A stretch of DNA of 64,000 nt from Lachnospiraceae bacterium (GTDB lineage: Bacteria > Bacillota > Clostridia > Lachnospirales > Lachnospiraceae). The notes below the pieces were generated by a model. The model worked only from the letters and a program-made list of their open reading frames with translations, did not search any database and had not been told where the DNA came from. The stretch covers positions 1-64,000 of the forward strand of contig JALENY010000013.1 in assembly GCA_022767285.1 (NCBI GenBank), read 5' to 3'. Below, piece after piece: positions 25,432-34,058 of the stretch; position 1 is the first letter of the stretch; the number at the start of each line of letters is the position of its first letter. The translations under genes were made by a program, and so were the position numbers.

Positions 25432-26118
25432 TCATTGTAGTTCGGTGGAACTTCCTGCGTGTTTTATGCAAAACCATGCCCCTCTTGTATCAATCCGGCC
25501 GGAGTTTTTCAGCTTACCGATTTCAGCCGACATGGCACTGCGTTCCACGCCCAGATAGTCTGCCAGTGCCTGCCGGTCAAAGGAAATCACAAACTCCGTA
25601 CTTCCCTGTTGTTTTGCTTGATCTAAAAGGTAAGCCATCAGCTTTTCTTTTGTTGATTTCTGCGACATATATCGAATTTTACGGGACAGTGCTAAATTTT
25701 TCTGTGCCATTCCCTGCAGCAGATTCTTCAGCAGAAGGCTGTGAAAATGACAGGAATTGGAGCATGAGGTCAGAATACGTCTGCAATCCAGAAGGAGCAC
25801 CTCACTGTCCTTGATGGCAATAACGCTTACGGGCATAGTTTCAAGTCCTGCAAAAGAAAACACCTCTGCAAATAATTCTCCGGGCTGCAGGATGGCCATT
25901 ATACTTCGGTTGCCGTAATAATCTTCCCGAACCACCTGCACGGTACCAGAAAGAACAACACCTACAAACCGGGCAGGGGTGCCTTCAAGAAATACGGGAC
26001 TGCCTTTCGGGACGTCAATGGTCTTACCATCCAGACATGCTATCATAGAATTCAAATCTGACTGTTCAATCCCATCAAATAATGGGCATTGCGATAATAT
26101 CTCAAAATAATTTTCCAT
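25432..26118 (-). CDS. Crp/Fnr-family transcriptional regulator, HcpR-like by context
   Basis: The 228-residue protein has an N-terminal cyclic-nucleotide-binding-like domain (about 10-125, with GSPVFLEGTPARFVGVVLSG) and a C-terminal winged helix (about 150-215, QALADYLGVERSAMSAEIGK). No cysteine cluster for an iron-sulfur centre is evident at the N-terminus, unlike true Fnr. The start at 26118 is chosen for its AGGAG site; the frame is open to 26226. It is divergent from a ferredoxin gene and an hcp relic, the usual partners of nitrosative-stress regulators of the HcpR type in Clostridia. A perfect palindrome lies just upstream. Confidence 0.82.
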   Translation of the reverse strand: MENYFEILSQCPLFDGIEQSDLNSMIACLDGKTIDVPKGSPVFLEGTPARFVGVVLSGTVQVVREDYYGNRSIMAILQPGELFAEVFSFAGLETMPVSVIAIKDSEVLLLDCRRILTSCSNSCHFHSLLLKNLLQGMAQKNLALSRKIRYMSQKSTKEKLMAYLLDQAKQQGSTEFVISFDRQALADYLGVERSAMSAEIGKLKNSGRIDTRGAWFCIKHAGSSTELQ

Positions 26119-26130
26119 AAAAAACTCCTG

Positions 26131-26146
26131 TGTTGGAATTCCAACA
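26131..26146. promoter_or_regulatory. Perfect 16-bp palindrome, likely Crp/Fnr operator
   Basis: TGTTGGAATTCCAACA is fully self-complementary. It lies 13-28 bases before the Crp/Fnr start and overlaps the -35 zone of the rightward TATAAT (26163-26168), so one bound dimer could control both directions. Confidence 0.6.
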
Positions 26147-26215
26147 GACATTTTTCCTTCAGTATAATAGAATAAGCTCGTAACGTCAAGTGAGCAAATA
26201 TCAGGAGGAAATAGA

Positions 26216-26914
26216 ATGATTCGCAAAATTATCCAAATAGATCAAAAAAAATGTAATGGATGCGGAGCCTGTGCTTCTGCCTGTCATGAGGGAGCCATTG
26301 GTATGGCAGATGGTAAAGCAAAGTTACTTAGAGATGACTACTGCGATGGTCTGGGAGACTGTCTGCCGGCTTGCCCTACAGGAGCAATCTCGTTTGTGGA
26401 ACGAGAGGCAGCCGCCTATGATGAAGCAGCAGTGCTGGCTGCAAAAGCAAAAAAGGAACAGCCGCTGCCCTGTGGCTGCCCGGGTTCCGCAGCAAAAGCG
26501 ATCAAACGTCATGAGACGGTTTCTGTAACAAACTCACCACAGGAGTCCGAGCTTCGGCAGTGGCCGGTTCAGATAAAACTGGCACCTGTGAATGCGCCAT
26601 GGTTTGACGGCGCAAAGCTTTTGGTAGCTGCTGACTGTACAGCTTATGCCTATGCCAATTTTCATCAGGACTTTATCAAAGGACATATCACATTGGTAGG
26701 ATGTCCTAAGCTGGATGCAGTGGATTATGCGATCAAATTGACTGAGATTATACGCAACAATGATATCCGCAGTGTCACAGTAGTACGGATGGAGGTACCT
26801 TGCTGTGGAGGTATAGAAAATGCTGTAGTTACAGCATTGAAGGAGAGCGGAAAATTTATCCCGTGGAATGTGGTGACGATTGCAACGGATGGTAGTATTT
26901 TGGAAAGAGTGTAG
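26216..26914 (+). CDS. 4Fe-4S ferredoxin-domain protein
   Basis: The 232-residue protein begins with a bacterial ferredoxin fold: CNGCGACASACHEGAI gives one cluster, and YCDGLGDCLPACPTGAI supplies the remaining cysteines. A longer C-terminal part (about 95-232) has further cysteine motifs (CGCPG, GCPKLD, PCCGG) and is shared by ferredoxins encoded beside hybrid-cluster proteins in anaerobes. AGGAGG precedes the ATG. It is divergent from the Crp/Fnr gene, and a scrap of hcp follows directly. It probably passed electrons to Hcp during detoxification of NO or hydroxylamine (family context plus inference). Confidence 0.82.
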   Translation: MIRKIIQIDQKKCNGCGACASACHEGAIGMADGKAKLLRDDYCDGLGDCLPACPTGAISFVEREAAAYDEAAVLAAKAKKEQPLPCGCPGSAAKAIKRHETVSVTNSPQESELRQWPVQIKLAPVNAPWFDGAKLLVAADCTAYAYANFHQDFIKGHITLVGCPKLDAVDYAIKLTEIIRNNDIRSVTVVRMEVPCCGGIENAVVTALKESGKFIPWNVVTIATDGSILERV

Positions 26915-26976
26915 GTGTATGTGGTAAGAATGCTGATGCAGCAAAATTACAGGATGAACTTACAGCAGCTATATGA
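26914..26976 (+). pseudogene. Remnant of hybrid-cluster protein (hcp)
   Basis: Directly at the ferredoxin stop the DNA reads GVCGKNADAAKLQDELTAAI and then stops. GVCGK followed by a segment ending in LQD is the hallmark near the N-terminal cysteine cluster of Hcp (hydroxylamine reductase / NO reductase). Only about 20 residues remain of a protein normally about 530-550 long. The rest has been deleted. Confidence 0.6.
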
Positions 26977-27092
26977 AAGAGTTTATTTCGGCTGCGTTTC
27001 CCTGGGTGATGATGGGAATGGTACTGGGTGCGATTTACAGAGGGGAAGACGCGTCGAAGGGCAAGAAGGATGGCGATAAAGAGGAGGATTGA
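26973..27092 (+). CDS. Small one-helix membrane peptide or fused gene remnant
   Basis: A 39-codon frame starts at an ATG overlapping the stop of the hcp scrap. It has a hydrophobic helix (SAAFPWVMMGMVLGAIY) and a highly charged lysine/aspartate tail. There is no clear ribosome site. It may be a true small membrane protein or the end of a gene joined to hcp by the deletion. No family was recognised. Confidence 0.35.
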   Translation: MKEFISAAFPWVMMGMVLGAIYRGEDASKGKKDGDKEED

Positions 27093-27244
27093 AAGATAAT
27101 ATCGATATAAAAACTTATGATTAAGATATAAAAATGAGTTGATTTGAAATGGCGGATTTGGTAGGATATATGATGTCAGGGAGGTATATGGAATGGATAT
27201 TAGATTTCTCCCGGCAATTAAGTATCATAACAGGGGAATAAAGT

Positions 27245-27276
27245 TGGGCAGTCTCTATCTGAGGTTGCCCATTTTT
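27245..27276 (+). terminator. Rho-independent terminator
   Basis: TGGGCA (27245-27250) pairs with TGCCCA (27266-27271), with an inner CTC/GAG pairing and five T after it. It would end the ferredoxin/hcp-relic transcript. Confidence 0.6.
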
Positions 27277-27427
27277 GAACATATGAAAGCAGAATAATAC
27301 CGCTTACTCAGCAATGTAAGCACAGTTGTCATTGATCAAGACTCAATGCAAGTACCTTCTGCTGATTGAGGCGATGAAAATAGCCATTGATTATGACAGA
27401 GTAAATTCAAAACCAAAGGAGAAACAG

Positions 27428-28138
27428 ATGGCAGATTACATTACAACCTACAGCGGAACACATTTTTATCCGACGGATCCGAAGCCGGAGGACATCCATA
27501 TAACCGATATTGCACACGCGCTTTCCCTGATATGTCGGGGAAATGGGCATGTAAAGACATTCTTTTCCGTGGGTCAGCATTGCATCAACTGCGCTTTAGA
27601 GGCAGATGCGCGGGGATATAGCAGCAGGCTGATCCTTGCCTGCCTGCTGCATGATTCCAGCGAATGCTATATGTCGGACGTACCCCGGCCATTTAAGAAA
27701 ACACTGACCGAATACCAAAAGCAGGAGGAACACCTTTTGGAGGTTATCTACAGGTGGTTTCTGGGAAGCTCGCTCACGATGGAGGAACAGGAGGAATTAA
27801 AGAAGATTGATGATGATCTTCTCTATTATGATTTGCAGGAACTGTTAAATGAATCTTCAGAACGGGAAGCGCCGGCATTACATATTGATTTAAGCTATAA
27901 TGTTGAACCGTTTGAAACAATCGAGAAAAAATATCTGCAGCTTTATTATTTGTATCAGGGAGATGTTTCTTTTGAACGATTGCGGAAAAAAGCGCGGATT
28001 ACGAGTAATCATGTGATCAGGCAGGAAGCTCGGTTTATCACAGACTGCTACCGGAAAGCGGCAGAGCTTAAACATCCGGAAGCAGAGAAGCGTCTGGAGA
28101 AATTTGTGGCAGCATTTTCAAAATATCTTCTGTTTTAA
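27428..28138 (+). CDS. HD-domain phosphohydrolase, YfbR-like
   Basis: The 236-residue protein matches HD-domain hydrolases related to the 5'-nucleotidase YfbR. SVGQHCINCALEA gives the first histidine, LACLLHDSSECYMSDVP the HD pair with the downstream E and D, and a later DDDLL aspartate completes the metal site. An AAAGGAG site supports the start at 27428 rather than upstream codons in the same frame. The C-terminal part (about 180-236) is an extra helical extension. The substrate is probably a nucleotide or phosphorylated small molecule. It stands alone between terminators. Confidence 0.78.
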   Translation: MADYITTYSGTHFYPTDPKPEDIHITDIAHALSLICRGNGHVKTFFSVGQHCINCALEADARGYSSRLILACLLHDSSECYMSDVPRPFKKTLTEYQKQEEHLLEVIYRWFLGSSLTMEEQEELKKIDDDLLYYDLQELLNESSEREAPALHIDLSYNVEPFETIEKKYLQLYYLYQGDVSFERLRKKARITSNHVIRQEARFITDCYRKAAELKHPEAEKRLEKFVAAFSKYLLF

Positions 28139-28196
28139 CAAGCAGAAAAGCAGTGCCCCGCTCTTTCATGAATGAAGAGCAGGGCATCGTAAGCCA

Positions 28197-29171
28197 TTAG
28201 TCTCTGCCAATCAGTTCGCAATAGAAGTCGGCATAATCTTTTCGTCCGTCCTCTGTAAACTGGATCGCCGTGCGGGGATGCTGATTCAGGATTCCTGTCA
28301 TCAGGTACTGCAGGTCGTATCCCCAGACAATGCCCTCTTCCTTTAATTTCGCCATGCGATCCTGAACAAACCGGTAAACGGGATATACGTTGTACTTTGG
28401 ATTTTTCAGGAATCCAAGCAGCAGTTCCATGGCACAGTTTCCGGCTCCACGGCCCATCATATTATAAGTGGCATCCAGATAATTGACACCATCGCCAACT
28501 GCTTCAATCGTATTTGCAAAAGCAAGCTGCTGGTTATTATGCGCATGAATTCCGATTTCTTTTCCATGTTTTGCGGCGGCATTCATGAATCGGTCGATGA
28601 TTCTTACCAACTGTTCCGGATAAATGTGACCATAACTGTCTACAATATACAGTACTTTTACATCGGTCTGGGCAATCAGATCCAGAGCAACTTCGACGTC
28701 TTTTTCCTGCGCATTTGAAATTGCCATCAGATTACAGGTGGTCTCATATCCTTTGCTGACAGCATTCTGGATCATGTCGATTGCTCCTGGAATGGTGTTG
28801 ATATAAGTGGCAACCCGGATCATGTCAATCGGGCTTTCACTCTTTTTGATAATATCATTTTTATAATCGCAGCGGCCGACATCCGCCATAACAGCGATCT
28901 TCATGTCTGTATCATTGTCTCCTACGATAGCACGGATATCTTCATCTTTACAGAATTTCCATTTGCCGAATTTACTTTCATCAAACATTTCGCGGGAGGC
29001 CTTATAACCAAATTCCATATAGTCTACACCGGCTTTTAGATTTGTGAGATACAGACTGTGGACGAATTCATCCGTAAAATAAAAATTGTTAACAAGCCCT
29101 CCGTCACGCAGTGTAGCATCTAAAACACGGATCTCAGGGCGAAAATTCAATAATTTTTCAAGTTCTTTCAT
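28197..29171 (-). CDS. DRE-TIM aldolase-like protein (HMGL/4-hydroxy-2-oxovalerate aldolase type)
   Basis: The 324-residue protein has the DRE-TIM barrel start VLDATLRDGGLVNNF, the metal-binding H-x-H in GIHAHNNQQLAF and the MMGRGAGNCAMEL loop that binds the acid substrate. These are shared by 4-hydroxy-2-oxovalerate aldolases and acyltransferase relatives. It has no partner acetaldehyde dehydrogenase nearby. Such stand-alone proteins with an aldolase catalytic domain often sit in nucleotide-sugar or secondary clusters. It is convergent with the HD gene. The exact reaction is unknown. Confidence 0.78.
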   Translation of the reverse strand: MKELEKLLNFRPEIRVLDATLRDGGLVNNFYFTDEFVHSLYLTNLKAGVDYMEFGYKASREMFDESKFGKWKFCKDEDIRAIVGDNDTDMKIAVMADVGRCDYKNDIIKKSESPIDMIRVATYINTIPGAIDMIQNAVSKGYETTCNLMAISNAQEKDVEVALDLIAQTDVKVLYIVDSYGHIYPEQLVRIIDRFMNAAAKHGKEIGIHAHNNQQLAFANTIEAVGDGVNYLDATYNMMGRGAGNCAMELLLGFLKNPKYNVYPVYRFVQDRMAKLKEEGIVWGYDLQYLMTGILNQHPRTAIQFTEDGRKDYADFYCELIGRD

Positions 29172-29406
29172 CGGTAATGGTTCTCCTTTTGGCGCTTTAT
29201 TGCTTTAAAGCTTTAAACTGTAAACGCGTATATTATAAGCGATAGTGCGAAGAATGTCAAGGCTTTTAAGGTGCTCTTTTTCAATACTTTTTTTCAATAA
29301 GCTCTCTTTGTTGGCTCTGGCAGCCCTCTGCGCTGCTGATTTTTCCGCTGCTCTTATGATATATCAGTTGTGCCGCCATGTGTTTAAATGATATAGTATT
29401 TATAAG

Positions 29407-29973
29407 GTGTCAGGGTCAAACTATGAGAAATGTAAGGCAGAGGGAGGTCATGTGGATATTTTGATTCATAATGCCCTGCCTCTGATGAAGGGGATTGATG
29501 CATGCACCTACGAGGAGTTCCAGTACACACTGGCTGTCGGCGTTACAGCTCCATTTTATCTGACAAAACTGTTCCTGCCATATCTGTCACAGGGATCTTC
29601 GGTTATCAATATTTCATCTTCCAGAGACCGGATGAGTCAGCCTCAGACCGAAAGTTATACGGCGGCAAAAGGCGGAATTGCAGCACTCACGCATGCCCTG
29701 GCAGTCAGTCTGGCGGGAAGAGCAAGGGTCAATTCCATTTCACCGGGATGGATCGATACCGAGTATACGGTCTACGAGGGTCCCGATGCTGTTCAGCAGC
29801 CGGCAGGAAGAGTCGGAAATCCCAAGGATATTGCCAATATGGTTCTGTTTTTGTGTTCCCAAAAGGCGGGATTTATTACCGGAGAGAATATTTGTATCGA
29901 CGGCGGTATGACAAGGCAGATGATCTATCACGGAGACTGGGGCTGGAGTCTGGGATCACCTGCGAAAGAATAA
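29407..29973 (+). pseudogene. N-terminally truncated SDR oxidoreductase
   Basis: The 188-codon frame matches the last three quarters of a classical short-chain dehydrogenase: NNAG-like IHNALP, the catalytic serine in VINISSSRD, the Y-x-x-x-K in YTAAKGG, the PGWIDTEY loop and the CIDGGMT end. The first about 65 residues with the TGxxxGIG cofactor motif are absent, and the only starts are a GTG at 29407 without a good ribosome site or internal codons. Without the nucleotide-binding motif it should be inactive. It lies just before a Gfo/Idh/MocA gene, so it was probably part of a sugar-oxidation operon. Confidence 0.75.
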
Positions 29974-30062
29974 AGTTGGAATCATTAAGCCCGGGATGAA
30001 TCCGGTCTGTTGCTGCGACCATGAATATGAGTCTAAAAAAGTAGTAGAATGGAGGCAATAAT

Positions 30063-31142
30063 ATGAAGACAGGTATTTGGGGTGCCGGATATATTGCCCA
30101 CACCCACGCAGAGGCACTTTTGGCTGCCGGCATTACAGTAGCCGCCATCGTGGATGTGAATGAGAAAAAAGCAAAAGCATTTGCGGAAAAATATAATATT
30201 GAAAAATGGGGCTGTGATCCGCTTATTTTACTGGACGAAGAGATCCGGACGGTTCATGTATGTACTCCGCCAAATTATCATTACGATATGGTAATGCTCC
30301 TTTTGGATCATGGGAAAAATGTCCTGTGTGAAAAACCTCTGTGTTTTGAGAATGCTCAGGCGGAAAAACTGGTAAAGAAAGCCAAAGAGCGGGGAGTCGT
30401 CTGTGCGGTAAACTTTAATGTCCGGTTTCATATGGCCTGCCAGAAAGCAAGAAAATTAGTAGAATCAGATGCTTTTGGAAGGGTGAATCTGATCCATGGA
30501 AGTTATTTGCAGGAATTTCATGCGCTTCCGGCTCCGCTTGACTGGCGCTACAATACTGCCTTAGCCGGACGGATGAGGGCTGTGACGGAGATCGGAACCC
30601 ATTGGATGGACATTGCCCGGTACATATCCAATCAGAAAATAAAGGCGATATCTGCAAACTTTGGGAATTTTTACCCTGAGAGATATCTGGAAGAGAATCT
30701 TATGTATTCCGATTCAGCTGCGGGGAAACGAACGGAAAAGGTATATGTGACGTCGGAAGATGCGGCTGCCGTCAATCTGAAGTTTGAAAATGGTGCAATC
30801 GGTACCGTCCTTTTATCGGAGGTATCGCAGGGAAGAGTGAATCGAATTACATTGGAAGTGACCGGGGAGAAGATGAACCTGTGGTGGAACTCGGAAGACA
30901 ATAATCTTCTGAATACGGCCGTCAAGGGCGGCGGTGTAAATACGGAAATCTTCGCATTTGGGAATGGGTTTATGGATACATTCCGCAGCCTGGTAACAAG
31001 TTTTTATGAAGATGTGAAAAACGGAAGAGTGTCAGAGAATCCCGTTTATCCGACCTTTGAGGATGGAAAAGCCATTGTCAGGCTGTGCAATGCCATGCTG
31101 ACAAGTGCTGATCTGGATGGAAAGTGGGTGTCCGTAGAGTGA
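30063..31142 (+). CDS. Gfo/Idh/MocA-family oxidoreductase
   Basis: The 359-residue protein has an N-terminal Rossmann fold with GIWGAGYIAHTHAEAL, the family EKP motif in NVLCEKPLCF, and the C-terminal alpha/beta domain with an EIGTHWMDIARY catalytic histidine region. Members oxidise or reduce sugars and inositols with NAD(P). AATGGAGGC precedes the ATG. Its stop overlaps the cupin gene start, and an SDR remnant lies before it, so the group was likely a small sugar-modification operon. The substrate is not known. Confidence 0.88.
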   Translation: MKTGIWGAGYIAHTHAEALLAAGITVAAIVDVNEKKAKAFAEKYNIEKWGCDPLILLDEEIRTVHVCTPPNYHYDMVMLLLDHGKNVLCEKPLCFENAQAEKLVKKAKERGVVCAVNFNVRFHMACQKARKLVESDAFGRVNLIHGSYLQEFHALPAPLDWRYNTALAGRMRAVTEIGTHWMDIARYISNQKIKAISANFGNFYPERYLEENLMYSDSAAGKRTEKVYVTSEDAAAVNLKFENGAIGTVLLSEVSQGRVNRITLEVTGEKMNLWWNSEDNNLLNTAVKGGGVNTEIFAFGNGFMDTFRSLVTSFYEDVKNGRVSENPVYPTFEDGKAIVRLCNAMLTSADLDGKWVSVE

Positions 31143-31657
31143 CAGAACAAAATATAAAAACAATCATAGAAAAATTAGAGCTGGTTCCGCTGGAGGGAGA
31201 AGGCGGTATGTATCGACGTACCTATGCCGGAGATCCGGATGCAGAAGGAAGACACGCTTACAGCGTAATCTATTATCTCCTGACACAACGCACTTTTTCC
31301 CATATGCATAAACTGAATGCGGACGAAGTTTATCATTTTTATATGGGAGATGGCATGGAGCTTTTAATTTTATACCCGGACGGGAGAGCCGAGTGCCGGG
31401 TTTTGGGATGCAATCTTGACCGGGGAGAAATTCCGCAGTTTCGCGTACCTGCGGGATGCTGGCAGGGATCAAGAGTGGTGCGGGGCGGCACCTATTCCCT
31501 GGTGGGGACGACGATGACTCCGGCTTATGAGGAAGAAATGTATACACATGGCGTGTGCGAGGAGCTTTGCAAGAAGTATCCTCTGGTAAGTGATAAGATC
31601 AGGGAACGCTGCGGGGCAGTTGCCCGGGAGGTACAGGAAAATGAAACTATTATTTAA
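31139..31657 (+). CDS. Cupin_5 (DUF985) family protein
   Basis: The 172-residue protein is a single cupin of the DUF985 type: YSVIYYLLTQRTFSHMHKL then DEVYHFYMGD carry the metal-ligand histidines and acid of the first motif, and PAGCWQGSRV the second. The GTG at 31139 overlapping the previous stop (GTGA) is taken as start; an in-frame GTG at 31124 is possible. The family is often linked to sugar-nucleotide or sugar-acid handling, but the activity is not firmly known. It is translationally coupled to the Gfo/Idh/MocA gene. Confidence 0.8.
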   Translation: MTEQNIKTIIEKLELVPLEGEGGMYRRTYAGDPDAEGRHAYSVIYYLLTQRTFSHMHKLNADEVYHFYMGDGMELLILYPDGRAECRVLGCNLDRGEIPQFRVPAGCWQGSRVVRGGTYSLVGTTMTPAYEEEMYTHGVCEELCKKYPLVSDKIRERCGAVAREVQENETII

Positions 31658-32111
31658 ACAGCGCTTTTTCTCTTGGTTTGACAGCTATGATATTTACGAT
31701 GAAACCGGAAAGATAAGATATACAGTCAAAGGTCAGCTTTCCTGGGGGCATTGCCTAAAGATATTTGATGCTTTCGGAAACGAAATCGGCACTGTAAAAG
31801 AGCGTATTCTTACCTTTCTCCCCAAATTTGAAATTTACATGAAGGATCAATACATTGGATGTATTTCGAAAGAATTCACTTTCTTTAAGCCAAAATACAA
31901 TATTGATTATAACGGTTGGCATGTGGAAGGAAACTTTATGGAGTGGGATTACAGAATTGAAGACAGGACCGGACAGTGTGTAGCTGATATATCAAAACAA
32001 CTGTTCAACTGGACGGATACATATGTAATTGATGTGCATAATCCGCAGAATGCGTTGGGAGCACTGATGCTTGTACTTGCTATAGATGCGGAGAAGTGTT
32101 CAAGAGCTTAA
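31641..32111 (+). CDS. LURP-one-related (DUF567) protein
   Basis: The 156-residue protein resembles the LURP-one/Tubby-like beta-barrel family (KLLFKQRFFSWFDSYDIYDE, repeated strand patterns, and NALGALMLVLAIDA as the closing hydrophobic helix). Bacterial members are small cytoplasmic proteins of unknown role. The start at 31641 lies inside the end of the cupin gene, behind GGGAGG, so the two are coupled. A strong terminator follows. The family's C-terminal helix is usually buried in the barrel, so a membrane segment is not implied. Confidence 0.75.
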   Translation: MKLLFKQRFFSWFDSYDIYDETGKIRYTVKGQLSWGHCLKIFDAFGNEIGTVKERILTFLPKFEIYMKDQYIGCISKEFTFFKPKYNIDYNGWHVEGNFMEWDYRIEDRTGQCVADISKQLFNWTDTYVIDVHNPQNALGALMLVLAIDAEKCSRA

Positions 32112-32152
32112 TGAATAAATCATGCAGCCGGGACTGACTTGGTACAGAATGG

Positions 32153-32194
32153 GATTGGGCCGACACTGTAAAACGTGTCGGCCCAATCGTTTTT
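32153..32194 (+). terminator. Strong rho-independent terminator
   Basis: GATTGGGCCGACAC (32153-32166) pairs perfectly over 14 bases with GTGTCGGCCCAATC (32175-32188), followed by GTTTTT. It ends the Gfo/Idh/MocA-cupin-LURP unit. Confidence 0.85.
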
Positions 32195-32222
32195 ACATTC
32201 ATTTGCAGAAATAATAACAAAC

Positions 32223-33707
32223 TCAGGAAAGCAGATCCCTTACCATCCTGCCATCGAAGGAAACAGAATCCACATGATTTACCTCAATCTGATACAGCGC
32301 ATTGGCAGCGATGTGCTCGGCGGCCTGCTCCAGATCGCGGATTCCGCTGGTGTTTTCGTGCAGATCAATCACTGCGTCAAGACCGTCTGAAGTCAGAACA
32401 CATTCGCTGTCGCGCATGCCGATTCGTTTCAGGACTTTGGGAAGAGCATATTTGGAAAAGATGATTTTCTTTTCCTCGGGGGTGTAGTCCGGAATCTCAA
32501 TAACAGCGAAACGGGACATCAGTGGGGCGCTGATCTGATCCTTGTCATTGGCAGTGGCGATCGGATAGACACCGACGGTCGGAATCATGCACTCGATGTA
32601 GTTGTCGGTGAAGCCCAGGTTGTCTAAGAGGGTCAGAAGCACATCTGCCGGGTTGCCGTTCCCTTTTCCGGAAGCAGCCTTATCCAGTTCATTGATGATA
32701 AAGACCAGATTGGACTCACCGGCCATGGAAAATGCATCCATAATAATGCCGGGTTTTGCATTGGCGTAGATGCGAGAACTTCCTGTCAGCTGTTCCGGAT
32801 CATTGATTGAGCTCATATCCAGGGTAGTCCAGGGCAGTTTTAAAATGCGGGCCACGGCGTAGGCAATCTGGGACTTTCCGGTTCCGGCCGGTCCGATCAG
32901 AAGAAGACCGTAGGCGGGCAGCGTGTGAGTACGGTTGATCTGGATGATGGTCTCAATGATTCTCTGCTTTACGCGCTCCATGCCGTACAGCTCTTCATCC
33001 AGAATGCGGCGGGCTTCCTCCGGGTCAATGGCTTCGAAATAATTGCTTTTCCACTGGATGTTCATCATGATGGACAGGGCGCGCTGGGCGTGGCGGCGTT
33101 CTTCCGGGGAAACTTCGTGTGAGCGGGCCACAGCCAGGTTCCTTCTGGCCCAGAGACGGATGTTGTCCGGCAATGTCCTTCCGGCGCAGTTCAAAAAGTC
33201 GGTAATGCTCTGAATGCTGGTGAGCTTCATGCTGTCACCGGCCTCTTCCTGATCTTCATCTTCCATTTCTTCCGAAGGAGCATTGCTTAAAAGAAGACGT
33301 TCAATCATAAACTGCAGAAAACCATCTTCTGCGGAAAGTTTGGCACCGCCGCCAAAAGCAATCTCACGGATCTTGTATACGGCGTAGCCGTCCTCGCGAT
33401 TGGATCCGGAGAGGCGCACATTAATATGATTTTCCCCCAGCCATTTTAAAAGGCTCACAAAACGGGCATCGATCTGCAGAATATCGGAGCTGATGGTGCC
33501 GTTTTCTTCTTTAAATTCAAAAGAAGTCCGCTTGATGGGGTTGGTAAATACACCGCAGGTATGGTGCTTCAGGTTTTTACCGCGATTGTCAAGGACAAGG
33601 ATCGGCTGATCCAGGGAAGTATGAGACTCATTGGTGCGGAAAACTGTATAAGTACACTCGGAAACGTTTGCCTGTTCCGGTGAATTGCTGAAATCAAAAA
33701 CCGGCAT
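32223..33707 (-). CDS. Lon-like AAA+ ATPase lacking the protease domain
   Basis: The 494-residue protein has a non-Lon N-terminal half (1-220, including an acidic stretch EEMEDEDQEE) followed by a Lon-type AAA+ module: LDEELYGMERVKQRI, Walker A GPAGTGKS (K278), a Walker B position reading FIINELDK (N339-E340 instead of D-E), the TAND sensor, and the IPDYTPEEKKIIFSKYALPK segment diagnostic of Lon. The Ser-Lys protease domain is absent; the protein ends after the small helical domain. It may be an unfoldase or adaptor. Asparagine in Walker B may lower ATP hydrolysis. AGGAGG precedes its start. Confidence 0.75.
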   Translation of the reverse strand: MPVFDFSNSPEQANVSECTYTVFRTNESHTSLDQPILVLDNRGKNLKHHTCGVFTNPIKRTSFEFKEENGTISSDILQIDARFVSLLKWLGENHINVRLSGSNREDGYAVYKIREIAFGGGAKLSAEDGFLQFMIERLLLSNAPSEEMEDEDQEEAGDSMKLTSIQSITDFLNCAGRTLPDNIRLWARRNLAVARSHEVSPEERRHAQRALSIMMNIQWKSNYFEAIDPEEARRILDEELYGMERVKQRIIETIIQINRTHTLPAYGLLLIGPAGTGKSQIAYAVARILKLPWTTLDMSSINDPEQLTGSSRIYANAKPGIIMDAFSMAGESNLVFIINELDKAASGKGNGNPADVLLTLLDNLGFTDNYIECMIPTVGVYPIATANDKDQISAPLMSRFAVIEIPDYTPEEKKIIFSKYALPKVLKRIGMRDSECVLTSDGLDAVIDLHENTSGIRDLEQAAEHIAANALYQIEVNHVDSVSFDGRMVRDLLS

Positions 33708-34058
33708 GAAAAATCCTCCTATTTTTGGAATATTATTCAGTTTAGCATGAAATAACGGTTAGTACAATACAAACCTTGATCCGCTCACCTTTGCGAAAAG
33801 GAATTCCCTATCGCATGTGCAATGCGGATCTGACCTTTTTTACCCACCGGGTTGTCCTTGATATTCAGAACATCATCCGATTTGCCATGAACCCCTGGGA
33901 TACGGATGGGATATTTCCGGAAAATGATTTCGGCAAGTCTGCTTTCGATGTTTTTTTAAAATTATCCCCGGTATGGCAAAATTTTTCTTGCATTATGGCA
34001 ACTTTTCGTTCATCATATACCATGAGAGAGAAGAATTCAAAGGAGGATATATACAAAC
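33708..34058 (+). other. Divergent region upstream of carB
   Basis: No convincing gene is present; a 102-codon frame here overlaps the carB leader and lacks similarity. TATGGCAA occurs at 33972-33979 and 33994-34001, 22 bases apart (two helical turns), a possible operator for carB. A clear pyrimidine attenuator was not seen. Confidence 0.4.
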
